From positions 1 through 17,241 of the forward strand of contig JAWLEC010000057.1 of the NCBI GenBank assembly GCA_041686315.1: a stretch of DNA of 17,241 bases, in the 5' to 3' direction. The translations under genes were made by a program, and so were the position numbers. Position 1 is the stretch's first letter. The number at the start of each line of letters is the position of its first letter. This document shows, piece by piece, positions 6,606 through 13,138 of the stretch. The notes below the pieces were generated by a model. The model was not told the origin of the DNA and searched no databases. It saw only the letters and a program-made list of their open reading frames with translations. The stretch comes from Sva-07 sp041686315 (GTDB taxonomy: Bacteria; Actinomycetota; Acidimicrobiia; Acidimicrobiales; Ilumatobacteraceae).

Positions 6606-7696
6606 CGACGAACCTGGTCGGGGTCGACGGCGTCGTGGAGCGAGAGCCGGGTGCCGTAGTGGCTGGCGAAGGTGGTGGTGATCTCGTCGGCCACCCGCCG
6701 GCGGAGCCGGTCGGCGCCCTCCTGCCCGAGCTTGGTGAGGAACGGGGTGAGCAACCAGCCGCCGATGCCCCACGAGAACCCGAAGTCGCGTCGCAGGATG
6801 GTGGGTGACCGGTCGAGCCCACCGTAGATGTACACCTGCTTGTGCGTGTCGGAGCCGTAACGGCTGAACTCGCCGGCGCTCTCGGCAGCCACCTTCTCCA
6901 TGCACGACAGCAGGGTGCTGGCCAGGTCGCCGCCCCCGATGGCGTCGAAGGCGATCGTGGCGCCGGTGGCGCGCAGTGCGTCGGTGAGGTCGTCGACGAA
7001 CGAGTCGGCGCTCGAGTCGCAGACGTGTTCGGCTCCCTGAGAACGCAGCAGTTCGACGTGCTCGGGTCGGCGCACGATGTTGACGAGTCCGACGCCGTCG
7101 GTGCGGCAGATCCGGTCGAGCATCAGCCCGAGGTTCGAGGCCCCGACGGTGTGGACCAGCGCGGTGTGCCCCTCGGCGCGCATCGTCTCCACCATCCCCA
7201 GTGCGGTGAGCGGGTTGACGAATGCGGCGGCGGCATCGGCAGGGTCGGTGCCGTCGGCCATCGGCAGGCACTGGCTGTGGTGCACCGCCCGGTACTGGCC
7301 GTAGGCGTTGCCCGACAGGAAGCCCACGGTGCGGCCGAGGAGCGCCTGGGCCTCGGGCGACGAGCCGGCGGCGACCACCACGCCGCCACCCTCGTTGCCG
7401 ACCGGCATGGGCTTGCCCACACGACCGGCCTGCGCGGCCACGGCGGCCGCCGACACCGGCGCGGCGACGGCGGGACGTCCGTCGGACTCGGTGGCGGTGG
7501 CGGCGGAGATGTCACCCATGGCGAACAGCATCCCCAGGTCGGACGGGTTGATCGGTGCCGCTTCGACGCGCACCAGCACCTGGTCGTCGGCGACGGTCGG
7601 CATGTCGGTCTCGCGGATGGCGAGGACGACGGTGCCGTCGTCGGTGAGCGTGGAGCGGAGTTCGAGCACGGGCGGGGCGTCGGCAGGTGTGGTCAT
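6554..7696 (-). CDS. MDR-superfamily NAD(P)-dependent oxidoreductase (quinone-oxidoreductase-like)
   Basis: This 380-residue protein belongs to the medium-chain dehydrogenase/reductase superfamily. It has the catalytic-domain motif INPSD (49-53), NEGGG (101-105), NPLTA (161-165), and a Rossmann domain starting at VGASNLG (184-190) and running through AFDAIGGG (249-256). The zinc-ligand cysteine and His-Glu motifs of alcohol dehydrogenases are not evident, so it is closer to zinc-free enoyl or quinone reductases. Residues 62-95 form an Ala-rich insert between the NPSD and NEGGG motifs. The substrate is unknown. The ATG is preceded at six bases by GAAGAT, a -10-like hexamer inside a perfect 8-bp inverted repeat. 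The gene has no visible link to the hydrogenase genes beyond the tail-to-tail overlap. Confidence 0.85.
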   Translation of the reverse strand: MTTPADAPPVLELRSTLTDDGTVVLAIRETDMPTVADDQVLVRVEAAPINPSDLGMLFAMGDISAATATESDGRPAVAAPVSAAAVAAQAGRVGKPMPVGNEGGGVVVAAGSSPEAQALLGRTVGFLSGNAYGQYRAVHHSQCLPMADGTDPADAAAAFVNPLTALGMVETMRAEGHTALVHTVGASNLGLMLDRICRTDGVGLVNIVRRPEHVELLRSQGAEHVCDSSADSFVDDLTDALRATGATIAFDAIGGGDLASTLLSCMEKVAAESAGEFSRYGSDTHKQVYIYGGLDRSPTILRRDFGFSWGIGGWLLTPFLTKLGQEGADRLRRRVADEITTTFASHYGTRLSLHDAVDPDQVRRYGRMATGDKALVTPNA

Positions 7697-7697
7697 C

Positions 7698-7719
7698 CAC
7701 CCATCTTCGACGATGGGTG
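7698..7719 (-). promoter_or_regulatory. Inverted repeat overlapping the promoter of the MDR oxidoreductase gene
   Basis: CACCCATC and GATGGGTG form perfect 8-bp arms around a six-base centre (TTCGAC). On the minus strand the hexamer GAAGAT (7703-7708), six bases before the ATG, lies inside the repeat. This looks like a repressor operator covering the -10 element. A hairpin ending otsB transcripts is possible, but no T-run follows. Confidence 0.5.
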
Positions 7720-7738
7720 CCGCTGAGTTGCCACCGGC

Positions 7739-8566
7739 CTACCCGGCGAGCCTCTCGGCGAGGCGATCGAGGAGGGCCGGGACCTCCTCGGGCCCGTCGA
7801 CGGCGTACCGGGCGGCAGTGTCGGGTGCTGCCCGTTCGTCGTTGCGGACCACGATCCCGATCCCGCGGTCGGCGAGCACCTCGAACGCATCCTCGTCGGT
7901 GGAGCTGTCACCGACGAAGACCGGGATCACCTCGTGCTCGTCGAGATCGAGCCGGCGCAGGAGGAACTCCACGGCGCGGCCCTTGTGCCAGTCGACGTCG
8001 GGTTGCACCTCGACCACCTTGCGGCCGTCGGACCATCGCAGGCCGTGGCGGCGGGCGACGTCGGCCGTGGCCGTGTGCAGTTCGTCGATCCGGTCGGCGG
8101 GCACGCGGCGGTAGTGGGTCGCCACCGAGTACCGCTTCCGGTCGAGTTCGGCCCCGGGGATCCGTTCGGCGATCCGCGAGAGGTCGGTCTCGGCCTCGTC
8201 GAGCACCGGGAGCGCCTCGTCGGCGGCCTCCACGCTGTGCTGTTCGTCGCCCGGTCCGGCGATGTCGAATCCGTGGCTGCCGGCGTACCAGAGGCCGTCG
8301 ACGCCGACCCGCCGGCGGAGGTCGGGAAGGTCGCGCCCGCTCACCACCGCCACGAACGTCTCCTCGGCGAGGCGACGCAGCGACACAGCCGCCGTCTCGG
8401 GCAGCCGGGCGTCGGCGGGTTGCTCGACGATCGGGGCGAGCGTGCCGTCGAAGTCGACGAAGACCGCCGGGCGACGGTCGCCGAGGTCGGCGATCAGGTC
8501 GTCCCAGGCGTCGGCGACGCGCGGCACGTCGTCGATGTTCCGTGTGGGCACGGCCGTGTCGCCCAT
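7739..8566 (-). CDS. otsB: Trehalose-6-phosphate phosphatase
   Basis: The 275-residue protein is a HAD-superfamily phosphatase of the OtsB type that dephosphorylates trehalose 6-phosphate to trehalose. HAD motif I is DFDGT (nucleophile Asp38, acid Asp40), motif II is VSGR (75-78), the motif III lysine is Lys195 (DWHKG), and motif IV is GDSSTDEDAF (219-228). The cap domain is small, and the length fits stand-alone OtsB rather than an OtsA-OtsB fusion. No trehalose-6-phosphate synthase gene is nearby. The start has TAGGCA seven bases upstream and no Shine-Dalgarno sequence, suggesting a leaderless transcript. A glucosylglycerol- or mannosylglycerate-type phosphatase is an alternative, but the overall match is to OtsB. 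Confidence 0.87.
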   Translation of the reverse strand: MGDTAVPTRNIDDVPRVADAWDDLIADLGDRRPAVFVDFDGTLAPIVEQPADARLPETAAVSLRRLAEETFVAVVSGRDLPDLRRRVGVDGLWYAGSHGFDIAGPGDEQHSVEAADEALPVLDEAETDLSRIAERIPGAELDRKRYSVATHYRRVPADRIDELHTATADVARRHGLRWSDGRKVVEVQPDVDWHKGRAVEFLLRRLDLDEHEVIPVFVGDSSTDEDAFEVLADRGIGIVVRNDERAAPDTAARYAVDGPEEVPALLDRLAERLAG

Positions 8567-8573
8567 GAGTGGC

Positions 8574-8579
8574 TGCCTA
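8574..8579 (-). promoter_or_regulatory. -10-like element of otsB (leaderless start)
   Basis: TAGGCA on the minus strand ends seven bases before the otsB ATG, with no purine-rich ribosome site between. It fits the actinobacterial -10/leaderless pattern seen before other genes of this window. Confidence 0.45.
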
Positions 8580-8633
8580 CCCGCCCCGGTCCGGCACGAA
8601 ACGGCGGCGGTGCACCCGTCGGCGGCGCCGGGA

Positions 8634-9536
8634 TCAGCGGCGCGACACGTCGAGCTGCCGCGACGCTTGTGGATGGTCGGCCACTCGCACGCACCGGTTC
8701 GTGATGGAACCGAGCCCGTCGATGGTCGTGGTGACCACGTCGCCGTGACGAAGCAGCTTGCCCTGGGCCATTCCCACGCCGCCTGGTGTGCCGGTGAAGA
8801 CCAGGTCGCCGGGCCGGAGTTCGACGATGTGCGACAGGTACGAGACCAGCTCGGCGACGCCGAAGATCAGATCGGCGGTGCGTCCGTGCTGCCGGGTCTC
8901 GCCGTTGACGTCGGTGGTGAGTTCGAGGTCACCCGGGTCGTCGAGCAGGTCGAGCGACACGAGCGCCGGACCGATGGGCCCGAAGGTGTCGAACGACTTG
9001 CCGAGGTTGAACTGGGCGGGGCGCGACGAGAACTGCACGGCGCGGTCGGAGACGTCCTGGCCGACGCAGAATCCGGCGACGTGCGTCCAGGCGTCGGTGG
9101 CGGCGATCTCCCTGCCGCCCGAGCCGATCACGGCGACGAGCTCGCCCTCGTAGTCGACGTGGTCGCTGCGCAGCTCGACGGCGGTGTCGGGCGGCGAGAT
9201 GCAGGACGGGAACTTCGTGAACACCAACGGCAGTTCGGGGATGTCGGCGCCGCCTTCGGCTGCGTGGTCGCGGTAGTTGAGCCCCACGCCGAAGACCTGC
9301 CCGGGATGGGGCACCGGCGCCCCGAGCTCGGCGTCTCCGAACGTGCCGGTCGGACGGCGTCCGTCGAGCGTGGCGTCGAGGCGGGACAGGACATCGAGGT
9401 GCTGCAGGGCAGCCATCGGGTCGCTGCCGAGCCGGCCGTTCGAGACGGTCTCCAGGTCGTGATAGCCCGTGCCGGTGGCGGGCGGCCCGTCGAGCAGCGC
9501 CGCCCGTCCGGCGACGTTGAGCAGTCGGTATCCCAT
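8634..9536 (-). CDS. Fumarylacetoacetate-hydrolase-family protein
   Basis: The 300-residue protein has the FAH catalytic domain found in fumarylpyruvate hydrolases, 2-hydroxyhepta-2,4-diene-1,7-dioate isomerases and acylpyruvases. Typical motifs are GVGLNYRDHAAE (83-94), the metal-binding VDYEGELVAVIG (127-138, with Glu130 and Glu132), QDVSDR (160-165, Asp161), KSFDTFGPIGP (180-190) and TGTPGGVG (248-255). It hydrolyses or isomerises C-C bonds in keto-acids from aromatic breakdown; the exact substrate is open. The ATG at 9536 is chosen because GATGAT sits exactly six bases upstream. The open frame runs back to 9680, but that part overlaps the acylphosphatase gene and has no family similarity. 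Confidence 0.88.
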   Translation of the reverse strand: MGYRLLNVAGRAALLDGPPATGTGYHDLETVSNGRLGSDPMAALQHLDVLSRLDATLDGRRPTGTFGDAELGAPVPHPGQVFGVGLNYRDHAAEGGADIPELPLVFTKFPSCISPPDTAVELRSDHVDYEGELVAVIGSGGREIAATDAWTHVAGFCVGQDVSDRAVQFSSRPAQFNLGKSFDTFGPIGPALVSLDLLDDPGDLELTTDVNGETRQHGRTADLIFGVAELVSYLSHIVELRPGDLVFTGTPGGVGMAQGKLLRHGDVVTTTIDGLGSITNRCVRVADHPQASRQLDVSRR

Positions 9537-9542
9537 CGACGC

Positions 9543-9548
9543 ATCATC
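9543..9548 (-). promoter_or_regulatory. -10-like element of the FAH-family gene
   Basis: GATGAT on the minus strand ends six bases before the ATG at 9536. It lies in the 25-bp gap after the acylphosphatase gene, so the FAH gene may have its own promoter and a leaderless mRNA. Confidence 0.45.
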
Positions 9549-9561
9549 GCACGGACGTGGA

Positions 9562-9837
9562 TCAGTACCGGATCCGGAATCCTCGTTCGCCGGCCGGCGG
9601 CTCGTCGGTGATGTCGAGTCCGGTGACGCGTGCTCGCGGCGGGCCGTCACGGCACCAGTCGACGAGCTGGTCGAGCGCACCCCGCGGCCCCTCCGCCGCC
9701 AGCTCCACGGTGCCGTCGCTGCGGTTGCGCACCCAGCCGCTCAGGCCGAGCCCGTTGGCGACGCGTTGGCAGGCGTCCCGGAAGAACACGCCCTGGACCC
9801 TGCCGGTGACGACCACTCGGCGCCGGACGTCGCTCAT
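9562..9837 (-). CDS. acyP: Acylphosphatase
   Basis: The 91-residue protein is a full-length acylphosphatase, which hydrolyses carboxyl-phosphate bonds such as in acetyl phosphate or carbamoyl phosphate. The active-site loop GRVQGVFFR (12-20) holds the phosphate-binding Arg20, and GWVRNRSDGTVE (34-45) holds the catalytic Asn38. The C-terminus GFRIRY is typical. It lies 25 bp upstream of the FAH-family gene on the same strand. The ATG follows the hexamer CAGACT by exactly six bases; a GGAGGAGG run lies too far upstream to serve as a Shine-Dalgarno sequence. Confidence 0.93.
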   Translation of the reverse strand: MSDVRRRVVVTGRVQGVFFRDACQRVANGLGLSGWVRNRSDGTVELAAEGPRGALDQLVDWCRDGPPRARVTGLDITDEPPAGERGFRIRY

Positions 9838-9843
9838 CCGCTC

Positions 9844-9849
9844 AGTCTG
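9844..9849 (-). promoter_or_regulatory. -10-like element of acyP (leaderless start)
   Basis: CAGACT on the minus strand ends six bases before the acylphosphatase ATG, matching in spacing and sequence the GAGACT before the gene at 13139. Confidence 0.42.
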
Positions 9850-9914
9850 CCTCCTCCGACGACCGGGGAAACCGGGTCACCGCCGGGCGCGCCGGGCGGC
9901 CGAGGATGCGCCGC

Positions 9915-9920
9915 TAGCGT
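9915..9920 (+). promoter_or_regulatory. -10-like element of the M14 lipoprotein gene
   Basis: TAGCGT fits TANNNT. Initiation six or seven bases downstream would give a short leader of about 14 bases with a weak GGCGGT ribosome site before the ATG at 9941, and would exclude the ATG at 9923. Confidence 0.35.
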
Positions 9921-9940
9921 CGATGCACGGCGGTCAGCCC

Positions 9941-12022
9941 ATGTCCCACACCGATTTCACCCGACGTACGTTCCTCCGCACCGGCTCCGGCCTGATCGTC
10001 GCTGCCACCCTCGGAGGGTGTGCATCGTCACCCGACGCCGCTCGCGGCAGGACGGCGCCGTCGTCCACCAACCCCGCCGGTTCGTCGACCACAGCGGCGT
10101 CGACCGCAGCGCCTGCCGGATCGACCACCACGCTCCCGCCGGCACCGGCACCGGCCGGGGCCAGCATCTTCACGCCGATCCGACCGGTGCAGCTCGCCGA
10201 CACGCGCCGCAGCGGCGGGTGGACGCGCGTGGGCGCGGATCGGACGCGGGTGCAGGTCGCAGGACGTGACGGCGTGCCCGCCTCCGCCGTCGCCGCGGCC
10301 GTCCGCGTCACGGGTGTCGCCCGCCCCGGCGGTGCGTCCGCCGTCACCGTGGTCCCGGCGGACGACAGCGGCGCACTCACATCGCCGGGGTCCGTCCCGT
10401 CGAGCACGGCAATGTGTTTCGTCCTGCTCACCGGTGGTGCCGTCGACGTGTTGCACGACGCCGAGGCGGTCACCGTCGACGTGCTCGGATGGTTCGACCC
10501 GGTCGTCTCGGCGTCGTCGTCCGGCCGCGTCGTCACCACCGAAGCCGTCACGGTCGCCGACACTGCGGCAGCGGCGCTGCCGTTCGCCCCGTCGGAGACC
10601 CGCCGGATCAGCGTCGAGGGGGCTTGCCCACCCGATGCACTCGCCGTGCTGGTACAGGTGACGGGCGACACCGGCACGTGGACCGTGCACCCCACCGGCG
10701 ACGTCGACGGCCCACCCAGCCTCGAGATCGGCCCCCGGCAGCCCGGCGCTTCGACCACGGTGGTGCCGCTGGTCGACGGCGGGTTCGACGTCCGTTCCGA
10801 CGACGGCGGCCACGTGTCGGTCGACGTCGCGGGCCATGTGACGGGCGGCGCCGCGGCGGTCTCCGTGGACGGGCTCTACGTGCCGATGACGCCGACCCGT
10901 CTGCTCGACACCCGTCTCGTCCGCCAGCCGATCCCCGACGGGTCGTCTCGCGAGATGGAGATCGGGTCCGGCTCGTACGGGGCAGCCGCCGTGAACATCA
11001 CCATCATGCCGGTGGACGGGTCCCCGGTCGTCTCGGCATGGGGCGCGGGATCCCCGCCGACGTTCACGGCGCCGGCCGTCACGACGGCGTTCGGCACCGC
11101 GTCCCGCCAGGCCCTGGTGCCCGCCGGACGTCGGGGCATCGCCATCGGTTCCCTCGGCGGCGCCGTTCACGTGGTGGCGGACCTGTACGGCTGGTTCACG
11201 GGCACCCGGTCGTCGGATGCCGTCGCGGTGCTCGGTTCGCAGCCGTACGGCATCCAGGCGGTCGACATGGAGTCGCAGGCCGACGAGTGGCTCGACTACG
11301 GCATGTCCACCGACGGGCGCCCACTTCGCGCCTTTCGGTGCGGGACCGGACCGCGCGTCGGGCTGATCACCACCGGGCTGCACGGCGACGAGCACACCGG
11401 CACCAGCGTGCTCGCCGATCTCGTCACCGGCGGCGGCATCCCCGGCTGGACGCTGTGGCTGGTGCCGATCGCCAATCCCGACGCCCGTGCCGCCAACACC
11501 CGATGGGTGCACGAGGTCGACATGAACCGCGACTTCCCGGTCGACTGGAACGCGCTGCCCCGCCCGACGGGGTCGGGGTGCGTCACCACCCGGACGGGAC
11601 CCCAGCCGCACTCACTGACGGAGTCACGGCAGCTGGCGGCGGCGATGATCGACGGCCCCTTCCGTGGCGCCACGATCAGCGTCTCGCACCACGACAACTA
11701 CAACTGGGTGGCACCGCAGTCGGGCTCTCCGGCCGTGCTGCGCGAGCTGGCGAACGACTATGCCGACGCCACGGGGCTCCGCCGGCCCGGGGAGGGTGGC
11801 TCGACCGTGCCCACCTCGCCGCGATCGACGCACGTCGACGGTGGCTTCGAGACCTTCGCCGCATCACTGGGGATGTCGTCGTTCCTGGTGGAGAACAAGG
11901 CCGGATACGTCGGCGGGAGCTGGTGCGCAGGCTCGTTCGGCCTGCAGCCGGCACCGGAGGACGTGGCGCCGCACCACGATGCGCTCCGTGCCCTGCTCAC
12001 CGACGGCCGGCTCCCGGGCTGA
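9941..12022 (+). CDS. Tat-exported lipoprotein with three 'LDTR'-type beta domains and an M14 zinc carboxypeptidase domain
   Basis: The 693-residue protein begins with a twin-arginine signal (RRTFLRT, 8-14) and a lipobox LGGC (Cys27), followed by a Ser/Thr/Pro/Ala-rich linker to about residue 75. Three domains of about 110 residues follow (roughly 76-187, 195-300, 310-420). They resemble a domain common in secreted actinobacterial proteins, with PxxLxDTR at the start (RPVQLADTR 81-89; TPTRLLDTR 317-325) and DVxGWF or DLYGWF at the end. The C-terminal part (about 430-693) is peptidase M14: HGDE (zinc ligands His481, Glu484), NPDARAANT, MNRDFP (528-533), SVSHHDN (zinc His583 or His584) and the catalytic Glu651 in FLVENKAG. 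It resembles MpaA-like murein-peptide amidases, so a role in cell-wall peptide trimming on the outer face of the membrane is likely but inferred. An in-frame ATG at 9923 is possible but less likely. Confidence 0.85.
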   Translation: MSHTDFTRRTFLRTGSGLIVAATLGGCASSPDAARGRTAPSSTNPAGSSTTAASTAAPAGSTTTLPPAPAPAGASIFTPIRPVQLADTRRSGGWTRVGADRTRVQVAGRDGVPASAVAAAVRVTGVARPGGASAVTVVPADDSGALTSPGSVPSSTAMCFVLLTGGAVDVLHDAEAVTVDVLGWFDPVVSASSSGRVVTTEAVTVADTAAAALPFAPSETRRISVEGACPPDALAVLVQVTGDTGTWTVHPTGDVDGPPSLEIGPRQPGASTTVVPLVDGGFDVRSDDGGHVSVDVAGHVTGGAAAVSVDGLYVPMTPTRLLDTRLVRQPIPDGSSREMEIGSGSYGAAAVNITIMPVDGSPVVSAWGAGSPPTFTAPAVTTAFGTASRQALVPAGRRGIAIGSLGGAVHVVADLYGWFTGTRSSDAVAVLGSQPYGIQAVDMESQADEWLDYGMSTDGRPLRAFRCGTGPRVGLITTGLHGDEHTGTSVLADLVTGGGIPGWTLWLVPIANPDARAANTRWVHEVDMNRDFPVDWNALPRPTGSGCVTTRTGPQPHSLTESRQLAAAMIDGPFRGATISVSHHDNYNWVAPQSGSPAVLRELANDYADATGLRRPGEGGSTVPTSPRSTHVDGGFETFAASLGMSSFLVENKAGYVGGSWCAGSFGLQPAPEDVAPHHDALRALLTDGRLPG

Positions 12023-13024
12023 TCAGGAGCCGTCGAGCAGCATCACGCCGGGCACGCTGCCGCGTCGCTCGAGCTCCTCGAGCGGCGGCGGACACGGATC
12101 GGCCGGAGCGGTCAGCAGCTCCCACGCCACGGGACACGGTCGGCCGTCGAGTGCGGCGAGGGTGCGGGTGATGAAGTCGGCCATCCCGAAGGCGCCGGCG
12201 CGGGTGAAGTGGACCCCGTCGCTCGACAGCCAGTGCGGGGCGTCGCGGGTGTAGGCCCACCAGTCGAGGAGCCGGAGTTCGGGATACTGCCCGGAGAGCA
12301 CGCGGAGTGCGAGTGCCTCGTTCATGCGGGCATAGGCCGACGACGCCCCGTTGGGCAGCTGGTATCCCACGTCTTCGCGGTAGGTGGCCCACAGGATCGT
12401 GTCGATGCCCTGGGCGCGGGCCTCGGCGACGAGGAGATCGAACGCGGCGTCGAAGCTCCGGTCGAGGTCGTTGTAGCCCGTCACCATGATCAGCGTGTCG
12501 TGACCGCCGAGCGCGTGGAACCGCAGCGCATCGAGCGCAGTCGACGGGGTGTAGCCCTCGCGCCCGTTGCACGACGGTTCGACCAGGCGTCGACACGATT
12601 CGAGGTCGAGCGTGAACCGGGCGCCGCGCAGCGCGGTGGTGGCACCGCCGGTCCAGCGCATCCCCGCCGCCGACGAGTCGCCGATCACCAGCACCCGCCG
12701 CGGTTCGGTGCGGGGCGGTTGCGTGGTGGTGGCGGGGGTGGTCGATGCAGCGGTGGTCGATACGGCGGTGGTCGATGCAGCGGTCGTGGAAGCCGATCCG
12801 GTCGGAGCTACGGGCGACATCGACTCCATCGACTCCATGGTGGACGGCGGCGACGTGGGGATCCGCTCCTCGGATGGTGCCGCAGGTGCGGACACGATGT
12901 CGTCCGATGCCGCAGAGGTCGACCGGCGCGGTGGACCGTCGTCGCCGCAGGCAGCCATCGTCAACAGTGCAGCCGAGATCAGTGCGGCCGTCCCCCGTCG
13001 AGTACGCGCGGTGAAGTTCTCGAT
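12023..13024 (-). CDS. SGNH/GDSL-family hydrolase lipoprotein (non-canonical start)
   Basis: The catalytic domain shows SGNH blocks: VIGDSSAAG (block I, Ser nucleophile), MVTGYND (block III) and SSDGVHFTRAGA (Asp and His). It is preceded by a Ser/Thr/Ala-rich linker with three perfect or near-perfect ASTTA repeats. In frame before the linker is a full lipoprotein signal: a basic stretch ARTRR, hydrophobic AALISAALLTMAA, then Cys, then GDD. The frame has no ATG, GTG or TTG between the upstream stop (13034-13036) and a TTG at 12964, which would cut the signal in half. An ATC at 13022-13024 gives a 26-residue signal up to the Cys and lies six bases after TAAGAC, the same geometry as its neighbours' promoters. 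If the TTG is used the protein has 313 residues and no usable signal. Likely role: cell-envelope esterase or acetylesterase; substrate unknown. Its stop abuts that of the M14 gene. Confidence 0.75.
   Translation of the reverse strand: MENFTARTRRGTAALISAALLTMAACGDDGPPRRSTSAASDDIVSAPAAPSEERIPTSPPSTMESMESMSPVAPTGSASTTAASTTAVSTTAASTTPATTTQPPRTEPRRVLVIGDSSAAGMRWTGGATTALRGARFTLDLESCRRLVEPSCNGREGYTPSTALDALRFHALGGHDTLIMVTGYNDLDRSFDAAFDLLVAEARAQGIDTILWATYREDVGYQLPNGASSAYARMNEALALRVLSGQYPELRLLDWWAYTRDAPHWLSSDGVHFTRAGAFGMADFITRTLAALDGRPCPVAWELLTAPADPCPPPLEELERRGSVPGVMLLDGS
12738..12782. repeat. Three tandem 15-bp repeats in the lipoprotein linker
   Basis: Units 1 and 3 are identical (GTGGTCGATGCAGCG) and unit 2 differs at two positions. 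On the minus strand they encode a pentapeptide repeat (ASTTA, VSTTA) in the linker between lipid anchor and SGNH domain. The unit is a multiple of three, so copy-number change would keep the frame. Confidence 0.9.
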
Positions 13025-13030
13025 GGTCCA

Positions 13031-13036
13031 GTCTTA
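13031..13036 (-). promoter_or_regulatory. -10-like element of the SGNH lipoprotein gene
   Basis: TAAGAC on the minus strand ends six bases before the ATC at 13024-13022. The spacing equals that of TAGAAC before the SulP gene. It supports both transcription from here and a start at or very near the ATC. Confidence 0.45.
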
Positions 13037-13064
13037 TCCAGCGCGCACACGTCTCCCACAGCTG

Positions 13065-13083
13065 TCACGCGAAGCGCGCGTGA
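13065..13083. promoter_or_regulatory. Inverted repeat in the divergent promoter region
   Basis: TCACGCG and CGCGTGA form perfect 7-bp arms around five bases. The site lies between the two outward-facing -10-like elements (13031-13036 and 13127-13132), where a regulator could act on both the SGNH lipoprotein and the dimethylformamidase-like gene. High GC makes such repeats less rare, so confidence is modest. Confidence 0.35.
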
Positions 13084-13126
13084 ATCGCGACCAGATCTCA
13101 TTCGGGTCCGGCGCAGGCGGATCGGC

Positions 13127-13132
13127 GAGACT
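13127..13132 (+). promoter_or_regulatory. -10-like element of the dimethylformamidase-like gene
   Basis: GAGACT ends six bases before the GTG at 13139, with GGCGCC between and no Shine-Dalgarno sequence. It fits a leaderless mRNA and decides the start codon. Confidence 0.42.
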
Positions 13133-13138
13133 GGCGCC

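Noticed and set aside
7934..8704. Plus-strand open frame opposite otsB
   Set aside because: The minus strand encodes all HAD motifs of OtsB; the plus product has no recognisable domain.
9537..9680. N-terminal extension of the FAH-family protein to 9680
   Set aside because: It overlaps the acylphosphatase gene, has Ser/Thr/Arg-rich sequence without family similarity, and ignores the -10/start geometry at 9536.
10028..11611. 527-codon minus-strand open frame opposite the M14 lipoprotein gene
   Set aside because: It is an Arg/His/Gly-rich antisense shadow of a gene with a full Tat/lipobox signal and peptidase motifs.
12738..12840. Short tandem repeats considered as a CRISPR array
   Set aside because: The units are contiguous 15-mers without spacers and encode a peptide repeat in a linker.
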